A stretch of DNA of 64,000 nt. Origin: Asterias amurensis (taxonomy: Eukaryota; Echinodermata; Asteroidea; Forcipulatida; Asteriidae). A program made the position numbers and the translations under genes. Under the pieces are notes generated by a model. That model did no database searches. It was not told the origin of the DNA and saw only the letters and a program-made list of their open reading frames with translations. Positions 11,301-22,498 of this stretch are shown here, piece after piece; position 1 is the first letter of the stretch; every line of letters begins with the position of its first letter. The stretch spans positions 15,987,784 to 16,051,783 of the forward strand of contig NC_092654.1 of NCBI RefSeq assembly GCF_032118995.1, written 5' to 3'.

Positions 11301-14300
11301 CTGTTTCAAAAGGGGTTGCAGATCCCTTAAGCGTGCACCACTTTTGCCGTTCCATTTGACCATTTGGGACGTGTTTAAATAAACTGGGGTGATGAAAAAC
11401 AGAGAGCTTGATCTGCTTTGTAATGAGACGCCTATATGGGCCCTGCAGAGAAGACCAACGGGATAGTAGCCGGCTACGCAACACCAAAAACCCTTTGGAA
11501 AAGGTGACGTAGTTTGGCCCCAAGCTTGCTATCTCATGCCAACATAATGTTGAGCTTCTCTACAAGTACCAAACAATTAACATTGATTTGAAGAAAAACA
11601 ATTATTAAAATTAATAATGCCAATAACGAAAATAGTTTTACTGCACCAATCCTGTATGGGAGAAAAAGGCAAAAATTGTTTTGGTTGAAGGGAAAAGAAC
11701 GTCCTTTTTGGACACACTAAAAACAGGCAATAAGAAAGTAGCATACAGAAGGAATAAATAACAACCTATAGCATAGTTTACCATCCTAGCTAAACGATTA
11801 CCTTTGGAGGTACACATTAGCAAAGCACTGCGAGGTGAGAAACCCCTTCTACCAATTACCAACAACCAGCGCAAATTTATTAGCTCTGACCAAACCATTC
11901 CACCAGGAGGTTGCCAAGTTAATTAAACTAACCTTCCCACAGCAATGACCCTCGCTGACCTTATAGAAAGTTGTGGTTGTTGGAATTGGTTGCAATTGGG
12001 GGCTGCCAACACAACCATTCTACCCACCCTTGGTAGGCCTATAAATAGTATTTTAATGTTATAATAATCGAGACGTGGAGAAAATAACTACAGCCAGAAA
12101 AGCCCAGGCTCAAACTGGATAAAAATTCATGAGCCGAGTAACAATAGTCCAGGCTTACACTGGCAAATAATTTAACCTCAAGCCAATAAATAATAAAGAA
12201 AATTGTAAAAAAAATTTGCACTACATGTGCATCCTCTGACAGGCTGTGACAGAATGACATGAGGTTTTCTCTAGAGCCCGCCAAAATTGTATGCTCCTGA
12301 TAAAAGAAGTACCCTAATTGGTTGCCCTTAAAACTTCCAACTATTGGCCATTGAGTGCCTTCCTGATTGGTCAAAAAGGAAGTCAATGATTGGCTGTTCG
12401 GCTGAAACCCCTAAACCTCATTTTGTCACAAAATTTACAATGGACTTTCATGTACGAAATTGTGCCTAGAGCTTGCTTATTACTGATTGGCCAATAGTGT
12501 CATGCCCTAAATCAATATTAATGCATATTCAGATCAACCAACCACAAACCCTGTGTGGTGACCTATTTATCAATAAAGTCAAAACATTATAATGTATAAC
12601 ATTTGCACTGGCTTATTGTACACATGTAAACAATGTGACCTATAAAAAATCCATAAACTGTACTCAGAGTTATAAAGCATTTGATCCTTAAGGGATAAAA
12701 TGTGTTAACAGGGACATGCTACAGTGATGCTGAGCTCATGCACGCGTTTTAACGCACAAAGAACAGCTATCGTCTATTCATTTGCCTCCTTTGACCCCAG
12801 TGAGAGTCACTGGTCTCAAAGTCAGTAATGTGATTAACGTACGAAACAGACAGGAACCATCAAAAGCTAAAATATGGCCCCTGAACATGTCTGGAAGTAT
12901 TGCAGAGAGGAAAGTCACACAATTTGGAAAATATTAGTGGTTTATTTCGTTAAAAAGCTATTTATTAATGGGAATAAAAGTGTTCGGACCCAGTCTTCAC
13001 TGCTTGGTAAAGACCTGGGTTGGTGACTGGCGCTGTTAACGACCCTCGTCTTTGGCTCAATCCGTTAACAGCACCAACCACCAACCCAGTTATTACCACT
13101 CAGTGAAGGCCGGGTCCTTGCACTGTTATTCCCTATCTATATTACTAAGCTTACCAGCACATGTACAAATTACAGCTTTTTGAATTTGTTTTTGGGGAAC
13201 CCAGGCCCACAAGCCATTATGGCCAAATTTCATAGAGCTATTTTAGCAGAAAATATTGCTCTAAAAACACTTTCTGCTAAGCTGAAATGAGCAGGACACT
13301 AGTCACAAATTGTACATGTGACATGGTATTTTGGCTGGCAACCCTGTTCTGGTAAACATTGTGTTAAGCTATAATTGTGCTTTTAGCATCTGTATGAAAT
13401 TGGGCCAAGGAATTGTCACATTATTCTTCAAGTTGCATCCTTGTCCAGAAAAATATGTATTATAATAATAACTCATTCAAGCAATATGTATGTTTTTTAA
13501 AGGTCCAGCAGATGTGGAACGTATCAAAGGAGTTCTTTCATCTTCCAGCCAGTGTGAAAGACAAATACCCCAGGAATCCTAAGGAAAATCATGGATATGT
13601 GCGAATGGAACGAGAAAAGTTAGAGAGTACAAATAAATTTTAAATATTTTTATTGTAAATCACGCTCCATGTCATTACCGATAGTGCACTGAGTTCTTTT
13701 AACAATTGGACCCTTTAGGTACAGAAAAAAAAAAAAAAAGTTCACAGATTTACAAATAATTTACAGGGTTTACAGAAGGTAATGGCGAAAGACTTCTCTT
13801 GAAATATTAGTCCATGAAATGCTTTACTTTTTGAGAAAACGGTAAAACAATATAAATTCTCGTTAACGAGAATTACGGATTTGTTGTAAACACATGTCAT
13901 GACACGGTGAAACGCGCGAAAACAGGAGTGGGTTTTCCCGTTATTTTCTCCCGACTCCGATGTCCGATTGACCCTAAATTTCCACAGGATTGTTATTTTA
14001 TATATAAGTTGTGATACATGAAGTGTGGGACTTGGACAATACTGTTTACCGAAAGTGTATAATGGCTTTAACGTGTATTACACAACAGAACACACAGGAC
14101 CATCGGCTTTACGTCCCATCCAAAGGACGTAGACATAATAGTTAAGTGTTGCTTAAAAGGACACATAAGTGTCACAACCAGGACTCAAACCCATTGAGCC
14201 GTTGACCCTTTGAGTTTAAATTAAAGACAAACACACTGCATATACATGTAGGTATGCTAAATAATAAATGGAATACCTTATCTTTGACTTGATTTACCTC

Positions 14301-17300
14301 TGCCAAATCAGTAGCGGGAAACAACTATAGTTTTTACTGACTGTGGTCCTGAATGATTTTAGTTAGAAATTAAAATGTGTGGAAGGACAGCAGCTTTTGT
14401 ACTGTCAAAGGGCCCTTGTAAAATCTTATTTAACAATTACTACATTTTGCCAGAGGTCCGAACCTACCATAAAATCTTTCAAAGGAATTCTTTCAGAGGA
14501 ATGTTAATTGTTATGCAATTCTTTAATTTTTTTTTCAGTCTTAATCCAGACCGACCCCACGGTGACCTTAAGGAATTGTTCAACTACCATCCAATGACTG
14601 CTAATGAGAATAATGTAAGTAAACTTCATCTTCTGTTATTCTTAGTTTCTAATATAGCATTTTGGCGCTCCATGTGTTACATGGTGTAACCCCCCCCCCC
14701 CAATTCACACACAACAAGTGGGTATACGATTGCAAGCATCATGGACCTCTTATTGTATTTTCGCTTTTTTGCTTTTTTTTTACACGTTTACTGTGGACGT
14801 TTCCCAAACCATGGACCCTATTGTCCTCTTTTGCTATAGGTCCCCGGTTAGAATGTGTATACCTACTTACACACACACATTTTGTCTTCAATGTGTTCTG
14901 TGAATATCAGGAATTTAATCTCTATGGTTTTGATTTTCATTGTTATTATGATTATCTCTGACCTAGGTTTAGGAGTCAGTACATTGTCATGTCTCTTGTT
15001 TGTCCGCTCTTTGGGCCCTCGCTTTGATAAGAATGGATTGAGTTATAAACAAACTAAAAATAAATATATATTTTTTCGTTTGACCCTTTGTTTGACCCAG
15101 GATCTTCTGTGTATTTTCAATAGCCACGTTGCCTTCCAATTAGGTGCTTTGGGCTATAAAAAGTGTTTAAAATGAAATAAGTTGGAACAATATTTTATAA
15201 AAGCAAAATAGTAATGATTCACATAAATATCTCTTGAATTGTATGGTTTTTGTGTAATTTCATGACAAATGTGGTCCATATTTGGTAGAACCAAATTTGT
15301 TATGAACTGTAAGTTTTGCTGGTTGTACTTCCAGCGACATATAATGTTTTTCAATAATTTACTAACAATTGCGACACACTTTTTTCTGCTAATGCATGCA
15401 AACAACTCTTCAAAACAATAAAGAGCAATTCCAAAGAAAAGTTTTGAGAGATTTCAAGGCAATGTACCTATAGTCATTTAGTGGGCAGTCAGCCCCAAAA
15501 ACATCCCAGCTTCAAGCAGGTCACTACAAAGAGTGTCCTTTTTTTCAAAGAGCTCTGAATTTGACCCAGTCCTCTCTGCACAGCTCTCTCACCAAAAATT
15601 TGTAACTGATATTATAGTAATTTAATATTGCTGTAATCTAATGTAAAGGAACAAGGTTTTTAAAAGAATTTTTCAAAAATAAACCCTTAAAGTTGACTTG
15701 GTTTTCTGTGCACTTTTACCTATCATCAGTGGCCCAAAGACTCTGAATGTCCCGGCTTCAAGCAGGTCTTAACAGACTTCTGGGATCCTTGCCTGGTTCT
15801 GCATGAGCGAATCCTAGAGGTCATGGGTCATGCTCTCCAGCTTCAGGTCAGTACACAGCCGCGAGGCAGCTCCCTGCGTTTTAAAACAACTAAGTACGAC
15901 AGTTGGCGTGTTATGGCCTAGCGGTTAAGAGCACCGGATTGAAGCTCTGGTATTTGATCAGCGGAGTGTGGGTTCAAGTCCCGGTAGTGACACTTGTGTC
16001 CTTATGAAACAAGACACTTCGTAAAAGTTGGGGGTAGTGCATTCTGCTCTACCAGCCAGGCATCTGATGGATGATACCCAAGCCTCATCTTTATGGGCTG
16101 TAAAGTGGTCAACCCTGTTCCAGCCCCAAGAGAAGTGGCAGCGGTCCCTGGGAAAATAGTTGATTTGTAGCCCACACCTTAAAGCCATTGGACACTTTCA
16201 GTAAACAGTATTGTCCAAGGCCCACACTTTGTTTATCACAACTTATATATAAAATAACAAACCTGTGAAAATTTAGGCTCAATTGGTCATCGGAGTCAGG
16301 AGAAAATAACGTAAAAACCCACCCTTGTTTCCGCATGTTTCGCCATGTCATGACATGTGTTTAAAATATATACGTAATTCTCGATATCGAGAATTGATAT
16401 TGTTTTAATGTTTTCTCAAAAAGTAAAGCATCTCATGGAATAATATTTCAAGAGAAGTCTTTCACCATTACCTTCTGCAAACCCTGTAAGTTATTTGTAA
16501 ATCTGTGAACTTTTAATTTTGTTTCTGTTCCGAAAGTGTCCAATGGCTTTAAAGTGGCCTTCAGGCCTTGCGTGTCTGGCGACTTGCATTCATTTTTTGT
16601 TTTAATTGATTAAGTTTCCTCCGCCTGTGAATGTGCCGCATTATGTTGAGTAACTTCCCTGCTCATTTGTAACCAACTACAGCAGCAGGTCCTGAAATTC
16701 CTTATTTGATTTCATTTTTTTTTTATAACTCCGATTGTGAAAATGATTATTGTATGGGAATGATAATAATGTGTTTCATTTGTTAGGAATTTGGTAGCCC
16801 TAGACGCCTCAAAAAGTGCCTGTGGCTAACAATTCCAACTCCAGACGGTAGTTTGGTATTTGTATTTTGTATTTTTCCACTGTAAATTTGTTTTTTTTTA
16901 CGGTTAGATGATTCACCTGTTAAATGTGGACACTAATAGTAGAAGCGTTTTCGTAAAGCGCCAAAGCTTATTAGTCGGAGTGCAGCAGACCAAAGGTTAA
17001 AAAATGTGTACTTTCAGATTCGGTGATTTGTGCTATCAAAGCCTTTGTCATGAAATGACAATGGTTGGAAAGATGTTTAAAAGGCAGAATAATGATTCAG
17101 ACAAAAATCTTCTGAAATTGTGTAGTTTTCCTTAAATTTTGTGAACTAACACGGTCTGGCATTATGTGGTGTCAACAATTTGGTTCTAGTAAACCGTAGT
17201 TAATTTGGCACACAGTCACAGTATGTCATGAGAAAGGCATTTGGTTATAGGATCATCGCAGATTTGAATTTTGAAAAAGAAATTGGTAGAGTAAAAAGCA

Positions 17301-19672
17301 AAGTTCAAAATGGCTGCCGGTGCTAATAGTAGCAGGCCTGGAATTAACCCATGGCACCCACAGCAATTGTTGTGGTGCCCTGTGCATTTAGCTGTGGTGC
17401 CCTTTGCAATTAGGTTCCAATACAAATTTTAAATACTCTGCCCTTACCAGAGGAAAACTTTTGTGCCCCTTCAAGAACGATATTCAAGGCCTGTAGTAGG
17501 CATCCTTAATTATATAACTCACATTTATATAAAGCGCCAAGATCATAAACTATAATGCTCTAAGCACTGGAAGCAGAAACATAATACTGAGATTTTTTTT
17601 TTAAAACAAAAATTAATATTCTTTATCCCGATGCAAATTTAACATCTATTATATCGTTGCGGTACCCGCTGCCAAAACATAGGATTCGAACTGCCTCTAG
17701 CTACCGGGCAACCTCGGTAGTCCAGTTGGTAAGACACTGCTCTAGAAATGCAAGGGTCGTGGGTTCGAATCCCACCCGAGTAACATGCCTGGGATATTTT
17801 TTCACAGGACTCGGGGAAAGTACTGAGTATACAGTGCTAACACACATCGGTGTATGGGTAAAAACCAAAAATTAATATTCTTTATCCCGATGCAAATTTA
17901 ACATCAATTAATACTGTTATTTGCGTCTGTAGACCTTCTGAAATGGCTATGATTTCTTGAGTGAATTGATAGTGACGATTGTACTGCTCTTTACAGGATC
18001 CATTGTTATTTGCAAAGCACCACTCTAAAGCTTTCGAGAATAGTGGCACAACGCTTCGCACCCTGTACTATCCTGCCCTCGTTGATGTCAGTCCCAAGGA
18101 GCAACAGGTTCGCTGCGGGGAACACTCAGATTATGGAGGGATCACGCTACTATTCCAGGAACGGCCGGGACTGGAGGTAAATCAGTTTACACATCCTCAC
18201 ATTCTGTATGGTATTTTTTGTCTTTTTCACTGTGCACATAATGATAATAATGACAACACTTGGATCGTATTTTGTGCTTTAATTATAACAATAAATATTA
18301 ATAATACCAAAACTTATATAGCACCCTAATCGTGTAGACACGCTCTAGGGCGCTGAACATGGAAATATGGACAAATTAAAAAATAAGAAAATATGGAATT
18401 ATAGCAACGGGAGTAAAAAATCTTTAAAACATTCAACCAGTTAGTAAACAAACTACAACGCTAGGGGCTTGTCAAAGTGCTCAGTGCTACATATTGAAGT
18501 ATGAGACCTAATCCTTTATACAGCATAATGGACCGGTTATAAGGTACTTTGGCGCAGTATGCTGCCGATCAAACCAGGAACACCAGGGTGAACCCCTTCT
18601 CTTTACGATAAGTGCACTGGGTTATTTTGCGTGCATTTATACACAACACATGAGACCAAAGGCTTTACGTTCCAATCCCATGGTCATTGCGTCCCATCCC
18701 GTGGTCATTGCCTTGGTGCCCTTGAAATGTTCAAACAGAAATTTACACTTTCCTCATAGGGTGCCCTTTATCAAAGAGAGAATATCTAGGTGCCCTTTCC
18801 CGTTCTTTGTTTAAGCATAAAGGCCAGTGGATCCATTGTGGTTTGTAAACCCGAGGGGGAAAATGGCACCCGAGGCAGAGCAGTAGTGTTCCACTGTTCT
18901 CAATGAGACATACAAAATGACATAATCAACCAAACATAGAAGCCATCTTGAATTATTAGTTTTTTGTTTGTTTTTTTCATTTTGTCTATTTCCTTCTAAA
19001 GGTGCGGAGCCGAGGAGGCAGCTATATTAAAGCACAGTTAGTGGAGAATGGAATTCTAGTGAATATCGGAGATCTGATGCAGAGGTGGACGGCTGACCAA
19101 TACCTAGCTGTGGTGAGTGGTGATGGTGGTGGTGGTGATGGTGATGGGGAATGAACAGCTCTCTCACCTTCACCACACCTGACGAATTATCCCTAACCGA
19201 AAGCTTCCTCTACCCCAAATTTTCCAATCCCAGTTTTTTCAGCTTTCCTGAAAAGGTGGCCTATTTTTTTCAATTTTATTTTTTTCTATCTCGGTATTTC
19301 AAGAACTGCCTGATTTTGACATAAGACGTCCTTTATGGTTGCTTAGTTATACATTACATACTAATTATAAACGCTTATTTATTTCATACACACCAATTTA
19401 TATGCTGTAGTCATGAAGGTGGGCTGTATTTTATATTTTATAATTTCTATTTTCTAATGGGCTTTTACAAACAAACGATATCTTTAAAATTGCAGAAGCA
19501 CCGTGTTCTCTTGGAAGACGCCCCCGGGGATTGTGTCAAGCCTCGACAGTCCATCGCGTTCTTTGGGCATCCCAACTACGACTCGCTCATTGAATGCATC
19601 GACGGAAGCAACAAATATCCACCAATCAACAGCCTTGATTACATCAACATGAGGTTTGGATTGACATACTGA
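8311..19672 (+). CDS. 2OG-Fe(II) dioxygenase, isopenicillin N synthase-like
   Basis: Joined exons 8311-8484, 13503-13618, 14539-14614, 15730-15846, 17997-18176, 19002-19112 and 19496-19672 give 316 aa, the usual family length. The start is the first ATG after an acceptor at 8247-8248, leaving a 62-nt leader, and the frame begins with the DIOX_N-type opening IPVIDFSVY (residues 8-16). Residues 35-70 match the N-terminal helix pattern (IGFFYVVNTGF) and residues 88-110 the HGYVRMERENLNPDRP block. The 2OG/Fe core follows. The iron triad is H204, D206 (GEHSDYGGITLL) and H260 (KHRVLL), and the 2-oxoglutarate residues are R275-x-S277 (RQSIAFF). The DLMQRWTAD strand sits at about 245-253. The family oxidises small molecules with O2 and 2-oxoglutarate in the cytosol; the substrate is not predictable here. 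No signal peptide is seen. The reading frame ends YINMRFGLTY-stop, and the tandem array downstream copies exactly this end. The N97 codon is split across the exon 2/3 junction. Spacing and phase make the model firm. Confidence 0.93.
8517..8690 (+). repeat. Dispersed repeat E copy
   Basis: It holds GGGCAAGGGCACC..., AATTTCTAC and GGCATGGAGGCAATTGCC, and ends in AGGCCTG. Related copies lie at about 17,330-17,500, 18,690-18,815 (inverted), 38,345-38,500 (inverted) and 61,947-62,073. It follows exon 1 of the dioxygenase directly in the intron. Confidence 0.6.
9093..9148. repeat. Perfect inverted repeat
   Basis: The 19-nt arms GAAGGTCACGTGATTGTTC (9093-9111) and its exact complement (9130-9148) enclose 18 nt. 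Each arm contains a CACGTG E-box. Confidence 0.75.
9696..10150 (-). mobile_element. Non-LTR retrotransposon fragment, RT C-terminal part
   Basis: A 147-codon minus-strand frame carries the region after the RT active site of Jockey/CR1-type elements: MKLNPSKCKVM, then LKLLGITIQSNLKWD, then YIRPLLKSGVAVW, and finally VQKRALRII. The catalytic palm (motifs A to C) and the endonuclease are missing, so this is a dead 5'-truncated piece. It lies antisense in intron 1 of the dioxygenase gene. Confidence 0.8.
10980..11523 (-). mobile_element. SGNH-hydrolase ORF fragment, likely from a retroelement
   Basis: The minus-strand frame (10,998-11,363) contains LIHLGTNDLAV (the GxND block of SGNH hydrolases) and IVWSDILPRLF, followed by a conserved-looking RAMERQMRYLN segment. 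Further upstream the frame is open without an ATG, and an overlapping frame (11,251-11,523) runs beside it. From family knowledge, accessory hydrolases with this GxND and VWSDILPR pattern are found in DIRS/Ngaro tyrosine-recombinase retrotransposons, and esterases also occur in some CR1 elements. No recombinase or RT is seen next to it, so the assignment to a parent element is inference. Confidence 0.6.
12971..13131. mobile_element. Fold-back element with 69-nt imperfect arms
   Basis: Arms 12,971-13,039 and 13,063-13,131 are complementary with small gaps. The innermost matched core is GCTGTTAACG and its complement, and the outer ends are GGAATAA-AGTG. The 161-bp length and terminal symmetry suggest a MITE. 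Confidence 0.6.
13221..13406. mobile_element. Element C copy
   Basis: It runs from CCAAATTTCATAGAGCT to ATGAAATTGGGCC, with GCTAAGC-type words inside. It sits just before exon 2 of the dioxygenase. Confidence 0.7.
13699..14071. mobile_element. Element B copy
   Basis: Termini are TTAACAATTGGACCC and GTGTATAATGGCTTTAA. The central palindrome is ATTCTCGTTAACGAGAAT. It lies between dioxygenase exons 2 and 3. Confidence 0.7.
15902..16178 (+). mobile_element. tRNA-derived SINE, left part
   Basis: The head (about 15,902-15,985) has a tRNA-like A box (TGGCCTAGCGGTTAAGAGC) and B box (GGTTCAAGTCC). The body runs into an element B copy at 16,179, and SINE-like sequence seems to resume at 16,553. The body matches a headless copy at 56,566-56,780. 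Confidence 0.7.
16179..16552. mobile_element. Element B copy nested in the SINE
   Basis: Termini are TTAAAGCCATTGGACAC and GTGTCCAATGGCTTTAA. The central palindrome is ATTCTCGATATCGAGAAT. TTAA stands at both edges within SINE sequence. Confidence 0.75.
17608..17906 (+). mobile_element. tRNA-derived SINE with B box
   Basis: A tRNA-like head at about 17,710-17,785 contains CGGTAGTCCAGTTGGTAAG and the B box GGTTCGAATCC. The tail contains CGATGCAAATTTAACATC-type sequence, and the same AATTAATATTCTTTATCC string stands on both sides (about 17,610 and 17,870). Decayed copies lie at 53,863-53,965 and 54,424-54,545 in the EFCAB6-like gene. Confidence 0.7.
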
Positions 19673-20591
19673 TGTATCAATACACCAATCAAAATGGACC
19701 AAATGCATGATACATAAACAGGAGGTATGGTTTAACATATTGATTTCAAGCACCAATCAGAAGTGCCCATACATGAACATGAGGTATGGTTTAACATATT
19801 GATTTCAAGCACCAATCAGAAGTGCCCATACACGAACATGAGGTATGGTTTAACATAACTGATTTCAAGCACCAATCAGAAGTGCCCATACATGAACATG
19901 AGGTATGGTTTAACATATTGATTTCAAGCACCAATCAGAAGTGCCCATACACGAACATGAGGTATGGTTTAACATAACTGATTTCAAGCACCAATCAGAA
20001 GTGCCCATACATGAACATGGGGTATGGTTTAACTAACTGATTTCAAGCACCAATCAGAAGTGCCCATACATGAACATGAGGTTAGGTTTAACATAACTGA
20101 TTTCAAGCACCAATCAGAAGTGCCCATACATGAACATGAGGTATGGTTTAACATAACTGATTTCAAGCACCAATCAGAAGTGCCCATACATGAACATGAG
20201 GTATGGTTTAACTAACTGATTTCAAGCACCAATCAGAAGTGCCCATACACGAACATGAGGTATGGTTTAACATAACTGATTTCAAGCACCAATCAGAAGT
20301 GCCCATACATGAACATGAGGTATGGTTTAACTAACTGATTTCAAGCACCAATCAGAAGTGGCCATACACGAACATGAGGTATGGTTTAACATAACTGATT
20401 TCAAGCACCAATCAGAAGTGCCCATACATGAACATGAGGTATGGTTTAACTAACTGATTTCAAGCACCAGTCAGAAGTGCCCATACATGAACATGAGGTA
20501 TGGTTTAACATTACTGATTTCAAGCACCAATCAGAAGTGCCCATACATGAACATGAGGTATGGTTTAACATAACTGATTTCAAGCACCAAT
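19649..20591 (+). repeat. 60-61 bp minisatellite arising from the dioxygenase stop region
   Basis: About fifteen units follow the stop codon with a period of 60-61 bp. Each has a ...CATGAACATGAGGTATGG... core, then TTTAACATAACTGATTTCA and CACCAATCAGAAGTGCCCA. The first unit is the last coding segment itself. Read in the coding frame of the gene, most units encode YMNMRYGLT-stop, nearly the real C-terminus YINMRFGLTY-stop. Unit types (ACATG versus CACG, CATAACTG versus CTAACTG) partly alternate, suggesting growth by dimers. The array is probably within or just after the 3' UTR. Confidence 0.92.
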
Positions 20592-21365
20592 CAGACGGGA
20601 CCATCTTTTGAAGATACATAAACATTAGGTATTGTTACATACTGATTTCAAGCACCAATCAGATGGGACCATCTTTAAAGATATAAATTCAGGAACTTTT
20701 TGTTTTTTGTTTTTTTCAGACAGGCCTGTCTTTAAAGATATAAAAACATGAGATATGGTTTAACATATTGGTTTCAAGCACCAAACAGACGGGACCATCT
20801 TTTGAAGATACATAAACATTAGGTATTGTTACGTACTGATTTCAAGCACCAATCAGATGGGACCATCTTTAAAGATATAAATTCAGGAACTTTTTGTTTT
20901 TTGTTTTTTTCAGACAGGCCTGTCTTTAAAGATATAAAAACATGAGATATGGTTTAACATATTGGTTTCAAGCACCAAACAGACGGGACCATCTTTTGAA
21001 GATACATAAACATTAGGTATTGTTACATACTGATTTCAAGCACCAATCAGATGGGACCATCTTTAAAGATATAAATTCAGGAACATTTTTTTTCTTCTTT
21101 TTCAGACAGGCCTGTCTTTAAAGATATAAAAACATGAGGTATGGTTTAACATATTGGTTTCAAGCACCAAACAGACAAGACTATCTTTTGAAGATACATA
21201 AACATTAGGTATTGTTACATACTGATTTCAAGCACCAATCAGATGGGACCATCTTTAAAGATATAAATTCAGGGACTTTTTTTCTTTTTTTTCAGACAGG
21301 CCTGTCTTTAAAGATATAAAAACATAAGGTATGGTTTAACATAATATTGGTTTCAAGCACCAATC
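20592..21365 (+). repeat. 193-bp higher-order repeat, four copies
   Basis: Successive starts at about 20,592, 20,786, 20,980 and 21,172, ending near 21,365, give periods of 194, 194, 192 and 193. Each unit consists of three diverged versions of the 60-bp minisatellite, marked by ACGGGACCATC, ATGGGACCATC and ACAGGCCTGTC, and includes a T-rich stretch followed by CAG. Copies are nearly identical. Confidence 0.9.
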
Positions 21366-22324
21366 AGACGTGCCCATTTTTAAAATACATTTGTGTTTTA
21401 TTTTGGTGTATAACACCAACTACAACGAAGAATCTAAATGCATAAAAAGCATACGGTTTGAAGAAACATGTTCGTACAAATCTGATTCTACTTTTTTTCA
21501 GAAAGCCCTGGGTTCAGTCACATCACATTGTGTAAAGAATCTGGGCCAAAGTTCTTAAAGCCTTTAAACAGGTTACCAACCATTCCCTAAAGTTTACCGT
21601 GTTGTAACTGAAGCCCCCTTAAGTTTATGCTTAGCAAAATAAAATTGCGAAGCAATATTTTCTGCTGAACAGTTTTATGAAATTGGGCTTCATTTCTGCT
21701 TATCCACTAGACTTGGTTCAAGTTGCTTGCCTACTTTTATGCTACTGTAATATTTGTTTAAAGCCCTGATTTTTCACCTTGGATAAGCGAAAAGCCAAGT
21801 CTAAGGTCGACATTAAAACCTATAGACTTTAAAGGCTTTACTGATGTATTAAAGTGCCTTAAAAAATGTCTTGCCAAACCAGGCATTATTTCTTTCCTTC
21901 TATGATCTGATTTCTGATTGTGTTGAGTTTCTTTCGTTTTAGAAAAATCATGAAATAGCCTGAAAGCCAATAGCGATAGTTACATTTTAGGTCAGCCCTT
22001 ATGCCCTCATGCCTGGCTACCTGCCATCTGCATTTAATTTGTTTGAAAAGTTACTAATCTTCTTTTACGCAATGCAGTGAGTTTAAAATTATTGGGTCTT
22101 TATATATACATTAACTCTTAGTATTTTTTACCAAACACTTGTTTGAAGAAGTAATTTAGTCTGGTTTGTAAAAATTTGTTTTAAAGCCTTTGATTTTTAG
22201 TCTTTACCTTATAACATTAGGTTTTCCTCCCAAATCTTTCTATATATCATATATGCTTAAATGAAGGATTCAGAAGGATGGAGGGCCGTTGAACCAAATG
22301 ACAATTTCTTATCACTGGGCCAGC

Positions 22325-22498
22325 AGCCGATTTCACAAAAAACTAGGATTAATCCTAACTCAAGTTAGGACGAGTATTAACTCAGTCATCCTAACTTGGG
22401 ATGGGTTTAATGAGTCCTATTGTCTTTGAAATGGAATTGAACTCAAACCAAGTCCTAAGATTAATGCTAAGTTAGGAGGTGTTTGGTGAAATCTACGG
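22325..22498. mobile_element. Element D copy
   Basis: Inverted termini AGCCGATTTCACAAA and TTGGTGAAATCTACGGC enclose TTAGGAC/GTCCTAA words in both orientations. The second copy is at 57,863-58,052. Confidence 0.7.

Noticed and set aside
13611..13643. Extension of exon 2 beyond 13,618 to the stop at 13,643
   Set aside because: Using the donor at 13,619 gives an AAT codon across the junction and the conserved ERENLNPDRP sequence, so the extension is intronic.
15902..15985. Possible tRNA gene (Ser/Leu-like)
   Set aside because: The promoter boxes are good, but the sequence continues into a SINE body shared with 56.6 kb, and the fold is imperfect.
16787..16850. Extra dioxygenase exon between exons 4 and 5
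   Set aside because: An AG-flanked open stretch exists, but exons 4 and 5 already join in phase at the expected ...LQLQ-DPLLF junction, and its translation does not fit the family.
17710..17785. Possible tRNA gene
   Set aside because: A and B boxes are present, but the acceptor and anticodon arms pair poorly and the same unit recurs as SINE copies at 53.9 and 54.4 kb.
19649..21365. CRISPR-like regular repeats
   Set aside because: Units are contiguous without unique spacers, much longer than CRISPR repeats, and the DNA is eukaryotic. They are a minisatellite.
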